Source of the DNA: Meloidogyne chitwoodi
Lineage: Eukaryota; Nematoda; Chromadorea; Rhabditida; Meloidogynidae
DNA: 64,000 bases
Assembly (NCBI GenBank): GCA_015183035.1
Contig: JACZZP010000016.1
Location: 558,001-622,000, forward strand
Direction of reading: 5' to 3'
Made by a program: the position numbers and the translations under genes. The notes below the pieces were generated by a model. The model was not told the origin of the DNA. It saw nothing but the letters and a program-made list of their open reading frames with translations, and ran no database searches. Numbering within the stretch: the first letter of the stretch is position 1; each line of letters opens with the position of its first letter. Below, one piece after another: positions 1 through 11,544 of this stretch.

Positions 1-604
1 TTTTCTAACTGCCACCTTAAATTTTTTAATAAAAGACAATTTAGATTTGAATATAAAAAATATAATTATTATTTAAAAATGTTTTTAATGTTAATTCAAA
101 ATAAATTTTTAAAAAAAAATTTATTTTTACACAATTATCGTATTATTTAAGTTTTTCTATTTTTATTTTCCTTCGATAAATATAAGTATAATATAATAGT
201 AATATAATAAATTTAATTTTTAAATTTAAATTAATTTATAATTATTTAAAAGATTATGCCATCATGACTACTCTGGGCAACGAAAAGATCGTCCTTCTCA
301 TAATTTAATTGAAGATTGATTTATTATGAGCATAAAAAATTGAAGAATAAATTTAAAAAAGCTTAAAAAATGTAATTTTAACAATTAAAAATCTTATAAG
401 AAAAAATACTAATTTAATAATTATGAATAAACTCAATTAAATAAATTTTTCAAAAAGTCAAATTTTATTAAAATAATTTAAATAAAAATTATCTTTTTAT
501 ATTTTTTATATTTAAAAATTCCAAATAATTTAAATTTTTAAAAATAAAACGATTCTATAGCTAAATAGAGTAAATTAAAATTTAATAAAAAATATGCTTG
601 TATG
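1..604. other. AT-rich host sequence, no gene seen
   Basis: Very AT-rich sequence with no convincing coding region on either strand. It ends at the 8-bp target duplication (597-604) of the first hAT-like element. Confidence 0.5.
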
Positions 605-1625
605 TAGAGTAGGCCGAGACCGAGAGTCTCGCCGAGACCGAGCCGAGAGTCTCGGCCATTTTCCAATCTCGGTCTCGGTTTTGCTCGGTCTCGGTCTCGA
701 TACCGAGACCGAGAGTCTCGACGCTAAGTCTCGCCGAGACCGAGACCAAATATACACCCCTAATGATTGACTTTTTTTTATTATTATTGCAGCAAAATGT
801 TTAAATTTTCACTATTGGCAAATCATTTTTCATTAACTCTTTTTCTCTATACACATACACTCATCACTCTTTAACAATAGCATTAATAAATTTAACTTCT
901 TTAACCCTCTTGTAGGAGAGAAGAGAATATGGAAAGGAGATTTATCTAGTTTTTAATTTTTCTAGTAATTCAAGCGTGGTTTAGTTATTAAAATGCTAGA
1001 CTATAACTCTAAACTTGATGGAGGTTCGATTCCTTTATAATGTACAGATATTAGTAACTAATTAATTAAATTAAATTTTCGACTGCGGCGCAAAAAGTGG
1101 TGAATTTTTGGCAACTAGAGTGCAATAACTTTTTAAAATTTTCGCCTGCGGCGCGAATATAGCCTTAATCTTTATAAGTTCACGAAAATCCGATCCGATA
1201 CACGCATCAACCCAGGACATCCCTGATATAAATGCACCTGCAATAAAAGACAAAAAAAATTAATTTTTTAATTATTTTTATTCATAGTATAAGCTTTTTA
1301 ACCAGTGGTAAACCATAATTTTCAATAACCGCTTACGGTATATTTGTTCTAACAATCCGTTAACCGGAGGGACAGATTATTAACCGGTCTTGATATACCC
1401 TAAATATAAAGGAGAAGATTTAAAGATACATATTTAATAAAATTGATATAATATTTTGAAAATTAATAGATAATAATGTAGATTTTAATATTTTTGAAAG
1501 TCTCGGTTAGTCTCGGGTCTCGGTCTCGGGCCAAAATTTGGGTATCGGTCTCGATCTCGGTTTTGTCAGTCTCGGTCAATCTCGGTATCGGGTTTTCCCA
1601 AAAGTCTCGGTCTCGTCCTACTCTA
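605..1625. mobile_element. hAT-like non-autonomous element (MITE) with GTCTCGG subterminal repeats
   Basis: The terminal inverted repeats start TAGAGTAGG, and the ends are flanked by an identical 8-bp duplication CTTGTATG (597-604 and 1626-1633), the duplication length of hAT transposons. Both ends carry dense copies of a short GTCTCGG-type motif in both orientations. The interior (about 970-1040) holds a tRNA-like stretch with a B-box-like GGTTCGATTCC, followed by a module (about 1080-1230) shared with the element at 4679-5868. No transposase is encoded. Confidence 0.75.
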
Positions 1626-1784
1626 CTTGTATGTAATTGTCAAAAAATTTTACTAATTAGAATAATTATTTAAATTCAACATTATTTCTGCAATTAAATT
1701 AATCATCAAAATTGGGTTCTAAATTTAAAAAATACAATTTTAATTAAAAATTTTTTATTATCGTACAAGATGCGAAAAATTTTA

Positions 1785-4039
1785 TTAAAGTTTACGTGTA
1801 TTTGATCCTTGTCCAACTTCAGATTTTTTTCTCTTCTTGTTCTCATCTTTTTTTACGTTAAACTCATGGTAAGCAGCTTTGTGTAATTTTAAATGTAAGG
1901 GTAAATTAGATGCATAATTATTGTTTTTAAGTATTTTGTTACATAATTTACCATTATTAATATAACATAAACATTTGGCCTTATTTGTGTCGATATTAAC
2001 AAAATAATCATAAATTAGTGTTGTAGGATCTTAAATAAAATATTATTTATTTGAGATCAAATTATTTAAAAAAAATTTATTTTATAAGAAACGAGATTCT
2101 CGTTCCCATTTGATTCACTAAAAAATAGTAAATAAAATTGTAAAATAATAAAAATATTAAACTTACTCATTCCCAAACTCTTCTCGATATTTTTTTCTTC
2201 GTCTGTTTTTTCTCTTTTTAATTGTTTATCTTTAAATTAAATAAAAATCTTAATTAAATATAGTTTTATAGCTAAGAAAAAATATAAAATTATTTTGTTT
2301 GATTGGGTTTATATTTTAATAAATTTATTAATTATTGAACCTTCCCCTTGATCAATTTGTAATATTTTTTTGCATTTTTTTCGTACAGATTTATTTAATT
2401 CTTCAAAATCAATTTGATAAATTTTATGACTTCTGCTATTAAGATGAGTTTTTAAAGCATACGTTATTCCACCATTCTTTTTGTTTTTATAAATTCTATC
2501 GCAGAATTTACAAATGAAAACTTTTTTATCATTTTCAGATTGTTTTATAAAATATTTCCAAACAGGTGATTCTAAAATAAATAAATATTTTAAAGGTTCA
2601 AAAAATATAAATTATAGGTAAACTTGAGTCTCTGACTATTAAATATTTATGAAGCAAATTTTCAATTAAAAAATCCCATTTAGAACTCTTTCAAGAGCCT
2701 ATAATTTATATACTTTAAAAGGAATATACCGGTATATAATAATTTGTAAAAATATACAAGCTATATATCTATATTTAAATCAGTGTTGCCAGATCTGCGG
2801 ATTTATCCTCATTTTGTGGTTTTTAAAGATGTCGGTGAACTAGAGTAGATTAGATCTCCAAAATTTTTCGGGGTCAACCCAAAAGGGGAGCAGCCCAGTT
2901 GACCGCAGGTCCAAGGCCGCTCTTCTATCAATCCTATCATAAAACACAAGAAACCTCCTCTACCAATTAATCACTGAATTAATTATTTTGTTCTAATTAT
3001 AGCTGTAGATTAACGCATGTACCAAAAGCCAACCAACGATGGGCGCCCAAATGAAGAAGTCATAAAACACTCCCAATAGATCCAAGTTTGTGCAATACCA
3101 ACTAGTTGTAAGATATTTGACCGAATTAGCAATTGGATCAATTGGTTAAACGATCTTGTGAGTTTCGATCTTCTGGGGTGGAGCAATTTTTCGCCTGCTG
3201 ACATGAGCGTCAAATCACTAACCCAAGTGAAGATTAATTACGATTTTGCTTGCACAGAATTTTACAAAATGATTATTTCGAATAATTGTTAAAATCCATT
3301 GTTAATAGCGAAAAATATGAACATTAATAAAAAATTTCTATTATAATAAATATTTTTCTTATTTGCGGATTTTTGCCCAAAATGAGGATTTATTCCAATG
3401 AATTTGCGGATTTTTCATTTTTCATCTGGCAACACTGATTTAAATTATCTTTTTGTCATTTATAAAATATTTCTCAAAGTATTAGAATTAACTATTTTTT
3501 ATTACAAATACAGACTCAATTTATTTTACAAATAATTTTAATTTAATTATTAAAAATAAGACTCACTAAGGTCATTATCTTCTTGATCTTCTTCACTAAT
3601 TTGTTCATGTTCTTGAACGTCTCCTAAAAAATTTAATATTGAATTATAAGATTTGGAAAAATATAACTCTTCTTCCATATACAACAATTATTAATAAATA
3701 TTATTCGGGGGATTGGGTTGACAGATTCACTGATTGCACCGGTAAGTTAAATAATCAAACCAACAATGGATCGTTTCATCGATATTCCCCAATGGCCCAG
3801 AGAAGTTAAGGGAACTGAGAGTATAAACTTTTAAACACATAAAAAAAAATCATTTAAAAGTTTGAAATAATTATAAAATAACCAGATTGATAATATATTC
3901 CAAAAGATCCATTATCTTCATTATAAGGTTCATTCAAATCAAATAAAATTCCTTTATTTTTACCTTCATCCATACAGTTAATTAAAGTAATAAACATTGA
4001 AATAATTAAAAATAAAACAACAAAATTTGTTAAATTCAT
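1785..4039 (-). CDS. Predicted secreted protein with two BED-type zinc fingers, copy 1
   Basis: Multi-exon minus-strand gene assembled from homology to its neighbour at 6245-8433. Exon 1 (from 4039) starts with a strong signal peptide (MNLTNFVVLFLIISMF...) followed by an acidic, Asn-rich stretch. A small exon lies near 3567-3680. An exon around 2345-2571 encodes a BED-like finger (WKYF, then CKFC, then a distal HL...H), and a last exon (1785-2030) encodes a second divergent finger (YDYF ... C ... C ... HLKLH) and ends in a basic tail. BED fingers usually bind DNA in chromatin or transposase proteins, so an N-terminal signal peptide is odd. A secreted, host-nucleus-targeted effector is possible but is inference. 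A hAT-like MITE (2781-3437) lies in one intron. Exact exon ends need transcripts. Confidence 0.55.
2781..3437. mobile_element. hAT-like MITE, 657 bp, in an intron of the BED gene
   Basis: Terminal inverted repeats CAGTGTTGCCAGAT at both ends and a perfect 8-bp duplication ATTTAAAT (2773-2780 and 3438-3445) define it exactly. The TIR begins CAGTG as in many hAT families. There is no transposase. Confidence 0.85.
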
Positions 4040-4678
4040 CTAAAGAAAATTAAATATTATTTTTTAGACATTTTCAAAGGCTAAATAAATATATATATTA
4101 TTTAAATTACCCTTAATGTTAATTAATTTTTCATAATAAATTATTTTATATTTTACTTTCTCATATATGGAAGTATAAAAAATTTTATTTATGAGGACAA
4201 CTTAGGATAATTTAAATTAATAAAAAAATTTTAAATGATTAAATTTTAAAAATGCTCTTTTATTTATTTACTAATGCCTCCACAGGCATGCATATATGTG
4301 AATGGTATTATTTTAATCACACTCCCATACCCTTTTAAATGTAAATTGTGTAAAAGTACTTATAAAAGGCAAAATTATGAAAGAATTTCGCAATAATTAA
4401 AAAAAAATTTTCTTAACAAAATTAAATTATAATATTGTATAAAGAGAGGAGAGTAAAAGTGAAGAGGTTATGAATGTCTAATTTCCACAATTCATTTAAC
4501 ATCTTTTCTTATAAATCAATTTTTGGCATTACAATCTCTAATAAATTTCTTTCTCCTCTTCATCTTCCCACTTATTAATTTGCCATTTTTGTTTAATTTC
4601 GAAAGAAAAATTACATAAATTACGAAATTGAATTTAAAATTGTAAAAAGGCATTTGGAATTTCTTTTTATGTTCCTAA

Positions 4679-5868
4679 CAGTGTTTTCGTGACCGGGTTT
4701 CGGTCATGACCAAAAGTGACCTGACTTGACCGAAATTTTTGGTCAGGTCAGGTCATTTTGGTGACCGGGAAAAGGCCGGTCAGGTCAGGTCAGATTTTTT
4801 GACCAAAAATTCATATGGTCATGACCGGTCATGACCGAAAATCGTCAAATGTCACTGACTGAATTTAATTTTCCCCCCTTTCTTTCCCTTATTTCACTCT
4901 TATGCATGGGTGTTGAGAAGAATTATTAATGTGAAAGATTTATTTAGAATTAAATTGGCTATTGTGTGTTAGTGTGAGTGTGGTTGAGTGGTTAGTGTGT
5001 TAGACTTGGGTCCAAACTTAACGTAGGTTCGAGTCCTTTGATATTTACAGTTTATTTTTCGGGTGTTAATTATTGTTAACATTGTTTATCTTAATTTTTC
5101 TTTCGTTTTTAAACATTTTAGAAGAAAAATAATCCTATATTAGTCTACGGCGTTAAAAAAGGTGAATTTTTGGCAACTAAGGTGCAATCATTTTTATAAT
5201 TTTTCGCCTGCGGTGCTAAATCAACCCAAAATTTATGAAAATTAGCCCAAACCGAGAAATTTTAGCTAAACACTTGTCATCAACCCGGCACACCCTGATT
5301 TATAAATTGTGTGTACTTTATTGGTACAACATTGAAATTTTAAATAAAAAATAATACCTACAGGGATTCCCCATAAAAATTTTTGAGATTCGGGCTTTAT
5401 CCCATAAAATCCCTCTCATATAGGTTTTAAAAATCTTAAGTCGGGATCCCGGAAATGCGAATTTTCCGTCTCTATTTTGTAACGATTGAACGCGTTTTTT
5501 CGCAGGCTTCTTTTTCTACCAATCTAAGCAGCATAATGCTTAAACTGTTGAATGACAGCAATATTTTTTTTTTAAATCATTCAATAATGGATTAAGTTTA
5601 CTTTAAATGTATTCCTTTTTAATTTATTTCAATCCAATAGATAAATTTGAAACAAAAATAGAATAAAATATATGCGAAAAGAATTTTTTTAGCCTGTACA
5701 TTTCGAAAATTTTTCGGTCATGTTCGGTCATTTTCGGTCATGACCAAACGTGACCTGACCTGACCGAAACTGCGGTCATGGTCAGGTCAGGTCCTTTTTG
5801 ATGACCGAAATTTCCGGTCAGGTCAGGTCATTTTTATGACCGGGAAAAGGCCGGTCATACAAACACTT
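4679..5868. mobile_element. Non-autonomous element with GGTCAGGTCA subterminal repeats
   Basis: The ends read CAGTGTTTTCGTGACCGG and the near complement on the right, followed inward by many copies of GGTCAGGTCA/GGTCATGACC in both orientations (4680-4860 and 5700-5865). No matching target duplication is visible, so the ends are approximate. The interior has a tRNA-like segment (about 4973-5040, A-box-like TGGTTGAGTGG and B-box-like GGTTCGAGTCC) and a module at 5150-5310 closely resembling 1080-1230 of the first element. Confidence 0.6.
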
Positions 5869-5987
5869 CTTCAAATATGATTTTAAAAATTAAAATTTTT
5901 AAAAATGTTAAAATTTTAAAAAAATAATTAAATATTTATCAAAAAATCTATTTTTAAAAAATAAAAAAAGTTAAAATTTGTAGTAAT

Positions 5988-6092
5988 CAGTGTTCTTCTG
6001 ACCGAGTTTCGGTCATGACCAAAAATGACCTGATCGGGCTCTATGGTCAGGTCATTTTGATGACCGCAAAAAGGTCGGTCAGGAGAACACTG
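5988..6092. mobile_element. Short hAT-like MITE related to the GGTCA family
   Basis: A 105-bp sequence with inverted ends CAGTGTTCTTCTGACCGA and GTCAGGAGAACACTG, carrying the same GGTCAGGTCA motif as 4679-5868 but lacking the interior. The flanking duplication is imperfect (GTAGTAAT and GTAATATA). Confidence 0.6.
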
Positions 6093-6244
6093 GTAATATA
6101 TTTTAAAATAAACATCATTGTTAATATTTTTAGATATAAAAACTTCAAAATTTTAGTTTTTAAAATAGAATAAATTTAAAATAAAAGCATATGTTTTTGT
6201 AATTATCAAACAATTTTACTCATTATCAGAATAATTGTCCAATT

Positions 6245-8433
6245 TCAGACTTTTTTAGTATTGTCTATTTTTGAAATGAACTCATTGTAAGCATCATTGT
6301 GTATTTTTAAATGAATTTTTAATTTACTTGAATTAATAAAGAGTTGCTGTTTACATAATTTTTTATCTCCATAATAACATATACATTCAGCTTTCTCTCC
6401 GTTAATAACAAAATAATTATAAATTGGTGATTTAAAATCTAAATTAAAAAATCAATACATTAATAATTTAAATTAAATTATTTTTAAAAAATTTACTATT
6501 TTGTCAGAAACAAGAAAGGAACCGGTACTTTTACGTTATCCCTACGCACTTTTGCGGACTTTTTTTGCGGACAAATTTTATTTTTTTAAAAGAGAAAATA
6601 TTTAAAAGAAAAAGTATATAAAAGAAAAAATCAATCCAATAGCCAATATTTTCCCCAAGCGATCATAATTTCTTCAAAAATTGTGATAAAGTTTCATTTC
6701 ATGTCCATCGCGAAAAACTCTAGTTTTGTGTAGAAGACCTCGATCTTGTAAAAATTCGATGGCATCTTTTTCAGTTGTTGGCAAATCCCAAATTTTCATT
6801 ATAAAGTAAATAGAATAATAAAATCAAAATAATAGACTGAAACTAAATAAAATATCAAATTAAGGAAAATAAAATTTAAAATTGAATACAATAAAATGTA
6901 CTTTTTTTATTTATTCTTGTCTTTTTAATATTAATAAAATTTGTCCGCAAAAAAAAAGTTCGCAAAAGTGCGTAGGGATAACGTAAAAGTACCAGAAACC
7001 TTTCCCATTCTTATCTCTATAATGAAAATTAAAAACTTACTCCGACGTATAACATCATTTTTTTCATCTTCTGTTTTTTCTCTTTTTAAGGCTTTATCTT
7101 TTAAATAAAAATATTTTTATTAATTATTACATAGAAATTTAAAATTAGCTAAGAAAAATATTTAAATCTTTTGTTCGTTTTAAGCAATAATGGGAAAGTT
7201 CCAGTTCCGAAACTGGAATATGAAAATAAAAATTCAGTTCCGGAACTGCAAAAATTCAAAAACAAATTCCTGAACTTGAACCGGTTCCAGTGGAAATTTT
7301 GGAACTTTCCCATCACTGGTTTAATAAATAGTGTTAGATTTAAATTTATTTTATTACCTGGACTTTCATTTAGATCAAATATTATTTTATTATTACTTCT
7401 TCGTTTAGGTTTATCTAATTCTTCAAAATTAATGTTTGGATTATTTCTATGTTTATTGAGATGCCCTGTTAAATTTGAAATTAATGAATTATTCTTTTTT
7501 TCATAAGATTTATTGCAATATTTACAACTGAAAACTTCAGATGGACCATTATTTTGTGATTTTTTTTCAAAATATTTCCAAACAGGTGATCCTAAAATAA
7601 AAGATTATATTTTATAGGTTAAAAAGGATAATATTTATAGGGGTACCTATGAGTCTAAAACTATTAAATAAATATAGCACACATCTGCGAGAAAAAAATC
7701 TCAGCTTCTATAACTTATTAAAAAGCTGAGAATTTATTTAATTAAAATTTTTTAATTAAAAAAAAAAATTTATTTTTCAAATAATTTAAAAATTATTAAA
7801 AAAATAAAACATTACTGTATCTATTTTTTTTATTTTCTTCATTTTGTTCTTGAATGATTCCTAAAAATTTTTAAATTGAATAATATAATACTTCTTTATA
7901 ATGACTTTCCCTGGTGGGATTTTGACACACAAAATTACAAAAGGGTCCCCCTATGTAATTTTGCTCTAGGCATAAGTTGTGTCTGTCAATTGATCATCTT
8001 CCTCCATCCCCGAGTGCCTCTAATGTAAGGGTCATTTCTCGTCCCTGTTCCTTAAAAGCCCTCCCCGCCACCGGGGACGAACCCTACTAGAAAGTCAAGT
8101 TGTCTTATTAAGTATACATTCCAATTTTTAATATCTCGTTTTAATGTTAAAAGTCATTATATGTTTTAGAAAATAATTTATTTAATTAATACATTACTTA
8201 ATTATAGTAATAAACTAACCTTTTTGTTTATCTGTTTGTTTAAGTTCTTCACTACTCGAAATTCTAATTTTATTAGTTGTATGTTCATTTTCATCTGATG
8301 AATTTGATTCATTTAACTTTGAAGATTGCCCGTATTTTCTTTTACTTTTTCCTTTATTTATATCCATACAAAACATCAAAGTAATAAACATTGATATAAT
8401 TAAAAATAACACAAAAAAATTTGTTAAATTCAT
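6245..8433 (-). CDS. Predicted secreted protein with two BED-type zinc fingers, copy 2
   Basis: Paralogue of 1785-4039 with the same exon layout. Exon 1 (8433-8215) encodes a signal peptide nearly identical to copy 1, then MDINKGKSKRKYG with a basic, NLS-like KGKSKRK, then a Ser/Glu-rich stretch. A small exon lies near 7805-7860. An exon near 7340-7595 encodes a BED finger (WKYF ... CKYC ... HLNKH), a short charged exon lies near 7040-7100, and the last exon (6245-6440) encodes the second finger (YNYF ... C ... C ... HLKIH). Introns contain MITEs (6524-6993, 7191-7312). The copies differ most in the middle of exon 1, which would fit diversifying selection but is not measured. Confidence 0.55.
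6524..6993. mobile_element. MITE with about 57-bp TIRs containing GCGGAC motifs
   Basis: The left end GGTACTTTTACGTTATCCC and its continuation (TTTTGCGGAC, TTTTTGCGGAC) recur as the inverse complement at 6938-6993. The same inner TIR motif occurs in the elements at 62123-62525 and 63544-63965, so this is a family in this genome. No clean target duplication was found. Confidence 0.65.
7191..7312. repeat. Short palindromic MITE-like element
   Basis: Ends TGGGAAAGTTCC (7191-7202) and GGAACTTTCCCA (7301-7312) are exact inverse complements. Between them are further GTTCC/GGAAC inverted motifs. It sits in an intron of BED gene copy 2. Confidence 0.5.
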
Positions 8434-9756
8434 CTAAAAAGAAAAATTAAATATAATTTTTCGACTTTATGTTAAACAAGACTAAAAATAAAAAAAATTC
8501 TGGTTATGAGGACAACATAGGTTAAATTAATAAAAAAATTTTAACTGATAAAATATGAAAAATTCCCTTGTATTTACCTATTTACCAATGCCTGCGCAGG
8601 CATGCATAGTATGTGTGAATCGTATTGTGCCCCTTCCACCCCCCCCCCCCCTTCTACCATTTTACATGTAAAATTCAAAAAAAAATTTTCTTGTCAAAAT
8701 GATAGATGTTACAAAAGTTGGAGAGAGTAAAAGAAAAAGGCAACACTAGTCCACAATTCATTTAACATCTGTCTCTTCATAAATCAATTTTTGGCTAATC
8801 TTTTATTCATTAATCTTCCCTTTTGTATATTTTTAAAGAAAAATTACACAAATTAAGAAGAGAATTTAAAATTGTAAAAGGGCATTTTTCCTAAATATTC
8901 ATTTTTTAAAATATTTATTTTAAATAAAATATTCGGCTCTTGTATAGTTTATGAGTCGAAAAAAGTTTGAGTCCAAACAAGCTTTGTTAAGTATTATGTT
9001 CGTATGTAGCGGAAAAATGTGGATGGGAGATGGCATCGAACCATCGTGGAATGAGCCCAAACCAGAGCACAACCGACTGTGCCACCATCCAACCCTCTAA
9101 TAGTTCATTTTTCATTCACTCATATACTTTCTCAAGTATACGGACATAACATTAAGCAATAAATTCCTTTAAATCATTACGGGGACGAGTCCTGCCCAAG
9201 TTTCTTAGTCCAATTTTCAATTTTTAGAAGTAAACCTGGATGAAACTGGGACCAATCTGGAATTATAGTTTTCTTAAAAAACTGAAAATGTGACCCAGAA
9301 ACTGAGACAGAGGACTCGTCTTCGTAATCTTGTTTTAACTTTAAAAGTTATTGGACTCAATTGTATAGGAAAAAAGCCTTTTACAATTTTAAATTCTTCT
9401 TAATTTGTGTTTAATTTTTCTTTCGAAATTATACAAAAATGGAAAATTAATGAGTGGTAAGATGAAGAGGAAAAAAGACTGTAATACCAAGAATTGAAAA
9501 ATGAAAAAAGATGCTAAATGAATTGTGGCAATTAGAGATAGTATTACCCTTTCTCTCTTACTCTCTCCAACTTACTTATATTAGGTAATATTTATAAATT
9601 TAATTTAGTCAATAAAAATTTTTTTTTAATCAAAATTCTTTCGAAATTATGCTTCACTTTTACGCAAACAAATTTACTTGTAAAATGGATAGAGAGGACA
9701 TTTACAAATATATGCGCAAGCATTGTTAAATAAAGTTAAAAAAATTTTTTAAGTAA
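8434..9756. other. Upstream region of BED gene copy 2 plus an inverted promoter copy and a tRNA-like sequence
   Basis: No gene seen. 8560-8890 resembles 4260-4680 upstream of the first BED gene. 9370-9756 is an inverted copy of that same upstream segment. Minus-strand 9021-9090 is tRNA-like, with a good T-arm (GATGG-TTCGATG-CCATC) and mostly paired acceptor ends, but no convincing anticodon stem, so it is more likely a SINE or tRNA relic than a working tRNA. Confidence 0.5.
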
Positions 9757-9762
9757 TTCCAT
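9757..9762. repeat. Left target-site duplication of outer Polinton (TTCCAT)
   Basis: An identical TTCCAT lies directly outside the opposite end (56721-56726). Six bp is the duplication length of Polintons. The host sequence at 4161-4175 (minus strand) shows the same TTCCAT-atatgaga context uninterrupted, acting as an empty-site relative. Confidence 0.9.
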
Positions 9763-10290
9763 AGTAGTAAGAGCGACGGGACCGTCGTGGGTGTCAATAA
9801 CGCCGACAAAGATCAAAGGGAATTTTATGCCTAGAATAGACCAATTAGTAACTACAAGGTGTAAGGGGTTTTTATTAACTGTCGCGGGTGTTAATAAAGA
9901 CAATTAGTGCGGGAAATCAAAGGAATGCCGACAACTAAATATTGTAAATGGTTTTTTAGTGCGCGACGGGGAAAACTTTTTAGTGCGCGAGGGAAAACTT
10001 TTTAAATTTTGGAAACTTTTTTTTTAAAAAACTTTTTGAATTTTTTAAACTTTTAAATTTTTTAAACTTTATTTGTTAAAACTTTTTTGAAACTTTTTTT
10101 TTAAAAAAAAACTTTTTGATGTTTTTAAACTTTTTATTTTTAAAACTTTTTAATTTTAAAAATTTTTTTTAATTTTTAAACTTTAAATAATTAGGATGCT
10201 TTGAAGTTACCGACATAAAAAATAATTTTTTGCAAAACATATCTCGGACTCAAAAGTACATATGTTAGAGTGATCTAATTGGGACATGTT
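9763..10290. repeat. Left terminal inverted repeat of outer Polinton
   Basis: Matches the inverse complement of the right end, first nearly base-for-base (AGTAGTAAGAGCGACGGG...), then through long A/T homopolymer-rich stretches built on AAACTTTTT, and on to the segment reading GGATGCTTTGAAGTTACCGACATAA. The inner limit is approximate. Confidence 0.85.
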
Positions 10291-10625
10291 TAGACAGAGA
10301 TATAAAAAGGTACACTAGAGTATGTAAAAATTTTTCAAATTTTTAGGTCAAAATTATTTTTTTATTGAAGAAAGAAGATGGTCCCTTCATTGGCCAATGA
10401 GACTTATTATTTAAATATGAAAGAAAAGAGAAAGAAATAAACAAGCTAGAAGTAAGTGATAATGATCTTTTTTCTATTAAATACAAGGCGGTAAAAAAAA
10501 AGTTGTAAAAAATAATATGCTAATTTCCGTAAGATTTAATATACTAAACTTTTCTAACAAATCACTTTATTTATTTTAAAATTTTTTACAAAAATATTAA
10601 TTTAGTTCATTTTAAAAAATTAAAA

Positions 10626-11005
10626 ATGTCTAATTTTTCTTCCTGGGTAAAGGCTGAAAATTGTTCGTGCGACGGTACAGACTTAATCTGTTACCGCCCG
10701 GAGCTCTACAAAAAACCGTTAGTGTGTGCGCATCACACAATAGTTGATATTAATCAACATCTTAGAAACCCAACTAATTTTTTATTAAATTGGGTCTATT
10801 TATTATTAGCTATTATTTTGGCTATACAGGTAATCTAAAATTAAAATTAAAATATTATAATTATTTTATTTAGTTGTGTTCTATTATTATATATTTTGTG
10901 GAAAAGTATCGTTCAATTATTAAATTAAAAGAAAAGAAGAAGAAAATGGAATTAAATAAATTTGCGCCGGACTACCGTTCTTCTTACCGTCGTAAATGTA
11001 TTTAA
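10626..11005 (+). CDS. Small single-pass membrane protein of the outer Polinton
   Basis: Two exons (10626-10829 and 10874-11005; the intron runs gtaatc...tttag, phase 0) give about 111 residues. The N-terminal half has several Cys residues (NCSCDGTDLICY, VCAHH), then comes one transmembrane segment (about residues 55-80, FLLNWVYLLLAIILAIQ continuing across the junction), then a Lys-rich tail (KLKEKKKKM). No named family is recognised. By size and topology it could be a virion membrane or release protein, which is a guess. It is the first gene after the left TIR. Confidence 0.55.
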
Positions 11006-11047
11006 ATAAATTAACAAAAAATTTTTAAATTAAAAATTTTAGCGCCA

Positions 11048-11191
11048 ATGACTTTTAAAAAGAAAGACATCGGACCCCCTGTTCCATTACACGTAAAAGT
11101 AATGGATCATGTTGTAGAGGTACACGAGGAGGGAATAGAAATGGAGGATATAAAGTTTGAAGAAGGCAGAAAAAGTAAAAATTTCTTTTAA
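11048..11191 (+). CDS. Short acidic ORF, possibly one exon
   Basis: A 47-codon ORF after a splice-acceptor-like TTTTAG. Its MEDIKFEEGRKSK resembles YEDIKFEEKED in the minus-strand gene at 11545-12159, so it may be a partial duplicate of that gene in opposite orientation. No function can be given. Confidence 0.3.
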   Translation: MTFKKKDIGPPVPLHVKVMDHVVEVHEEGIEMEDIKFEEGRKSKNFF

Positions 11192-11544
11192 ATAATATAG
11201 AAAACTAGTACAGAATTTTAAATAAAATTTTTATTAAAACTAATTTATTAAGGAAAATGCTAATTATAAAATGGTTATTGACGAAAAGCCGTGCAATGGA
11301 AAATATTAATTTTATATAAGAAAGGAAAATGTAAAAATTTAATTTCTTTATTAAAATTTAGTAATTTAATTTTTAAAATTGAAAAATTTTATTTTTATTT
11401 AACTTATCAAAAAAATATTCTTAAAATAAATAAATGATGATATTAATTATAAAAAATGGATTAATTTTACAAATTTTGAAAATTAGGTAATTTAGCACAA
11501 ATATTTAAGGACAAAATATTATTATTATTTTTACTTTTTAAAAA
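11192..11544. other. AT-rich spacer, no gene seen
   Basis: No ORF with coding character. It lies between a small plus-strand ORF and a convergent minus-strand gene. Confidence 0.5.

Noticed and set aside
7171..7506. Plus-strand ORF of 111 codons
   Set aside because: It runs through a palindromic MITE and antisense to a BED-finger exon; no support.
9021..9090. Functional tRNA gene on the minus strand
   Set aside because: The T-arm is good, but there is an extra base before the acceptor stem and no proper anticodon stem, so it is a tRNA-derived relic at best. The same applies to the tRNA-like parts near 970-1040 and 4973-5040.
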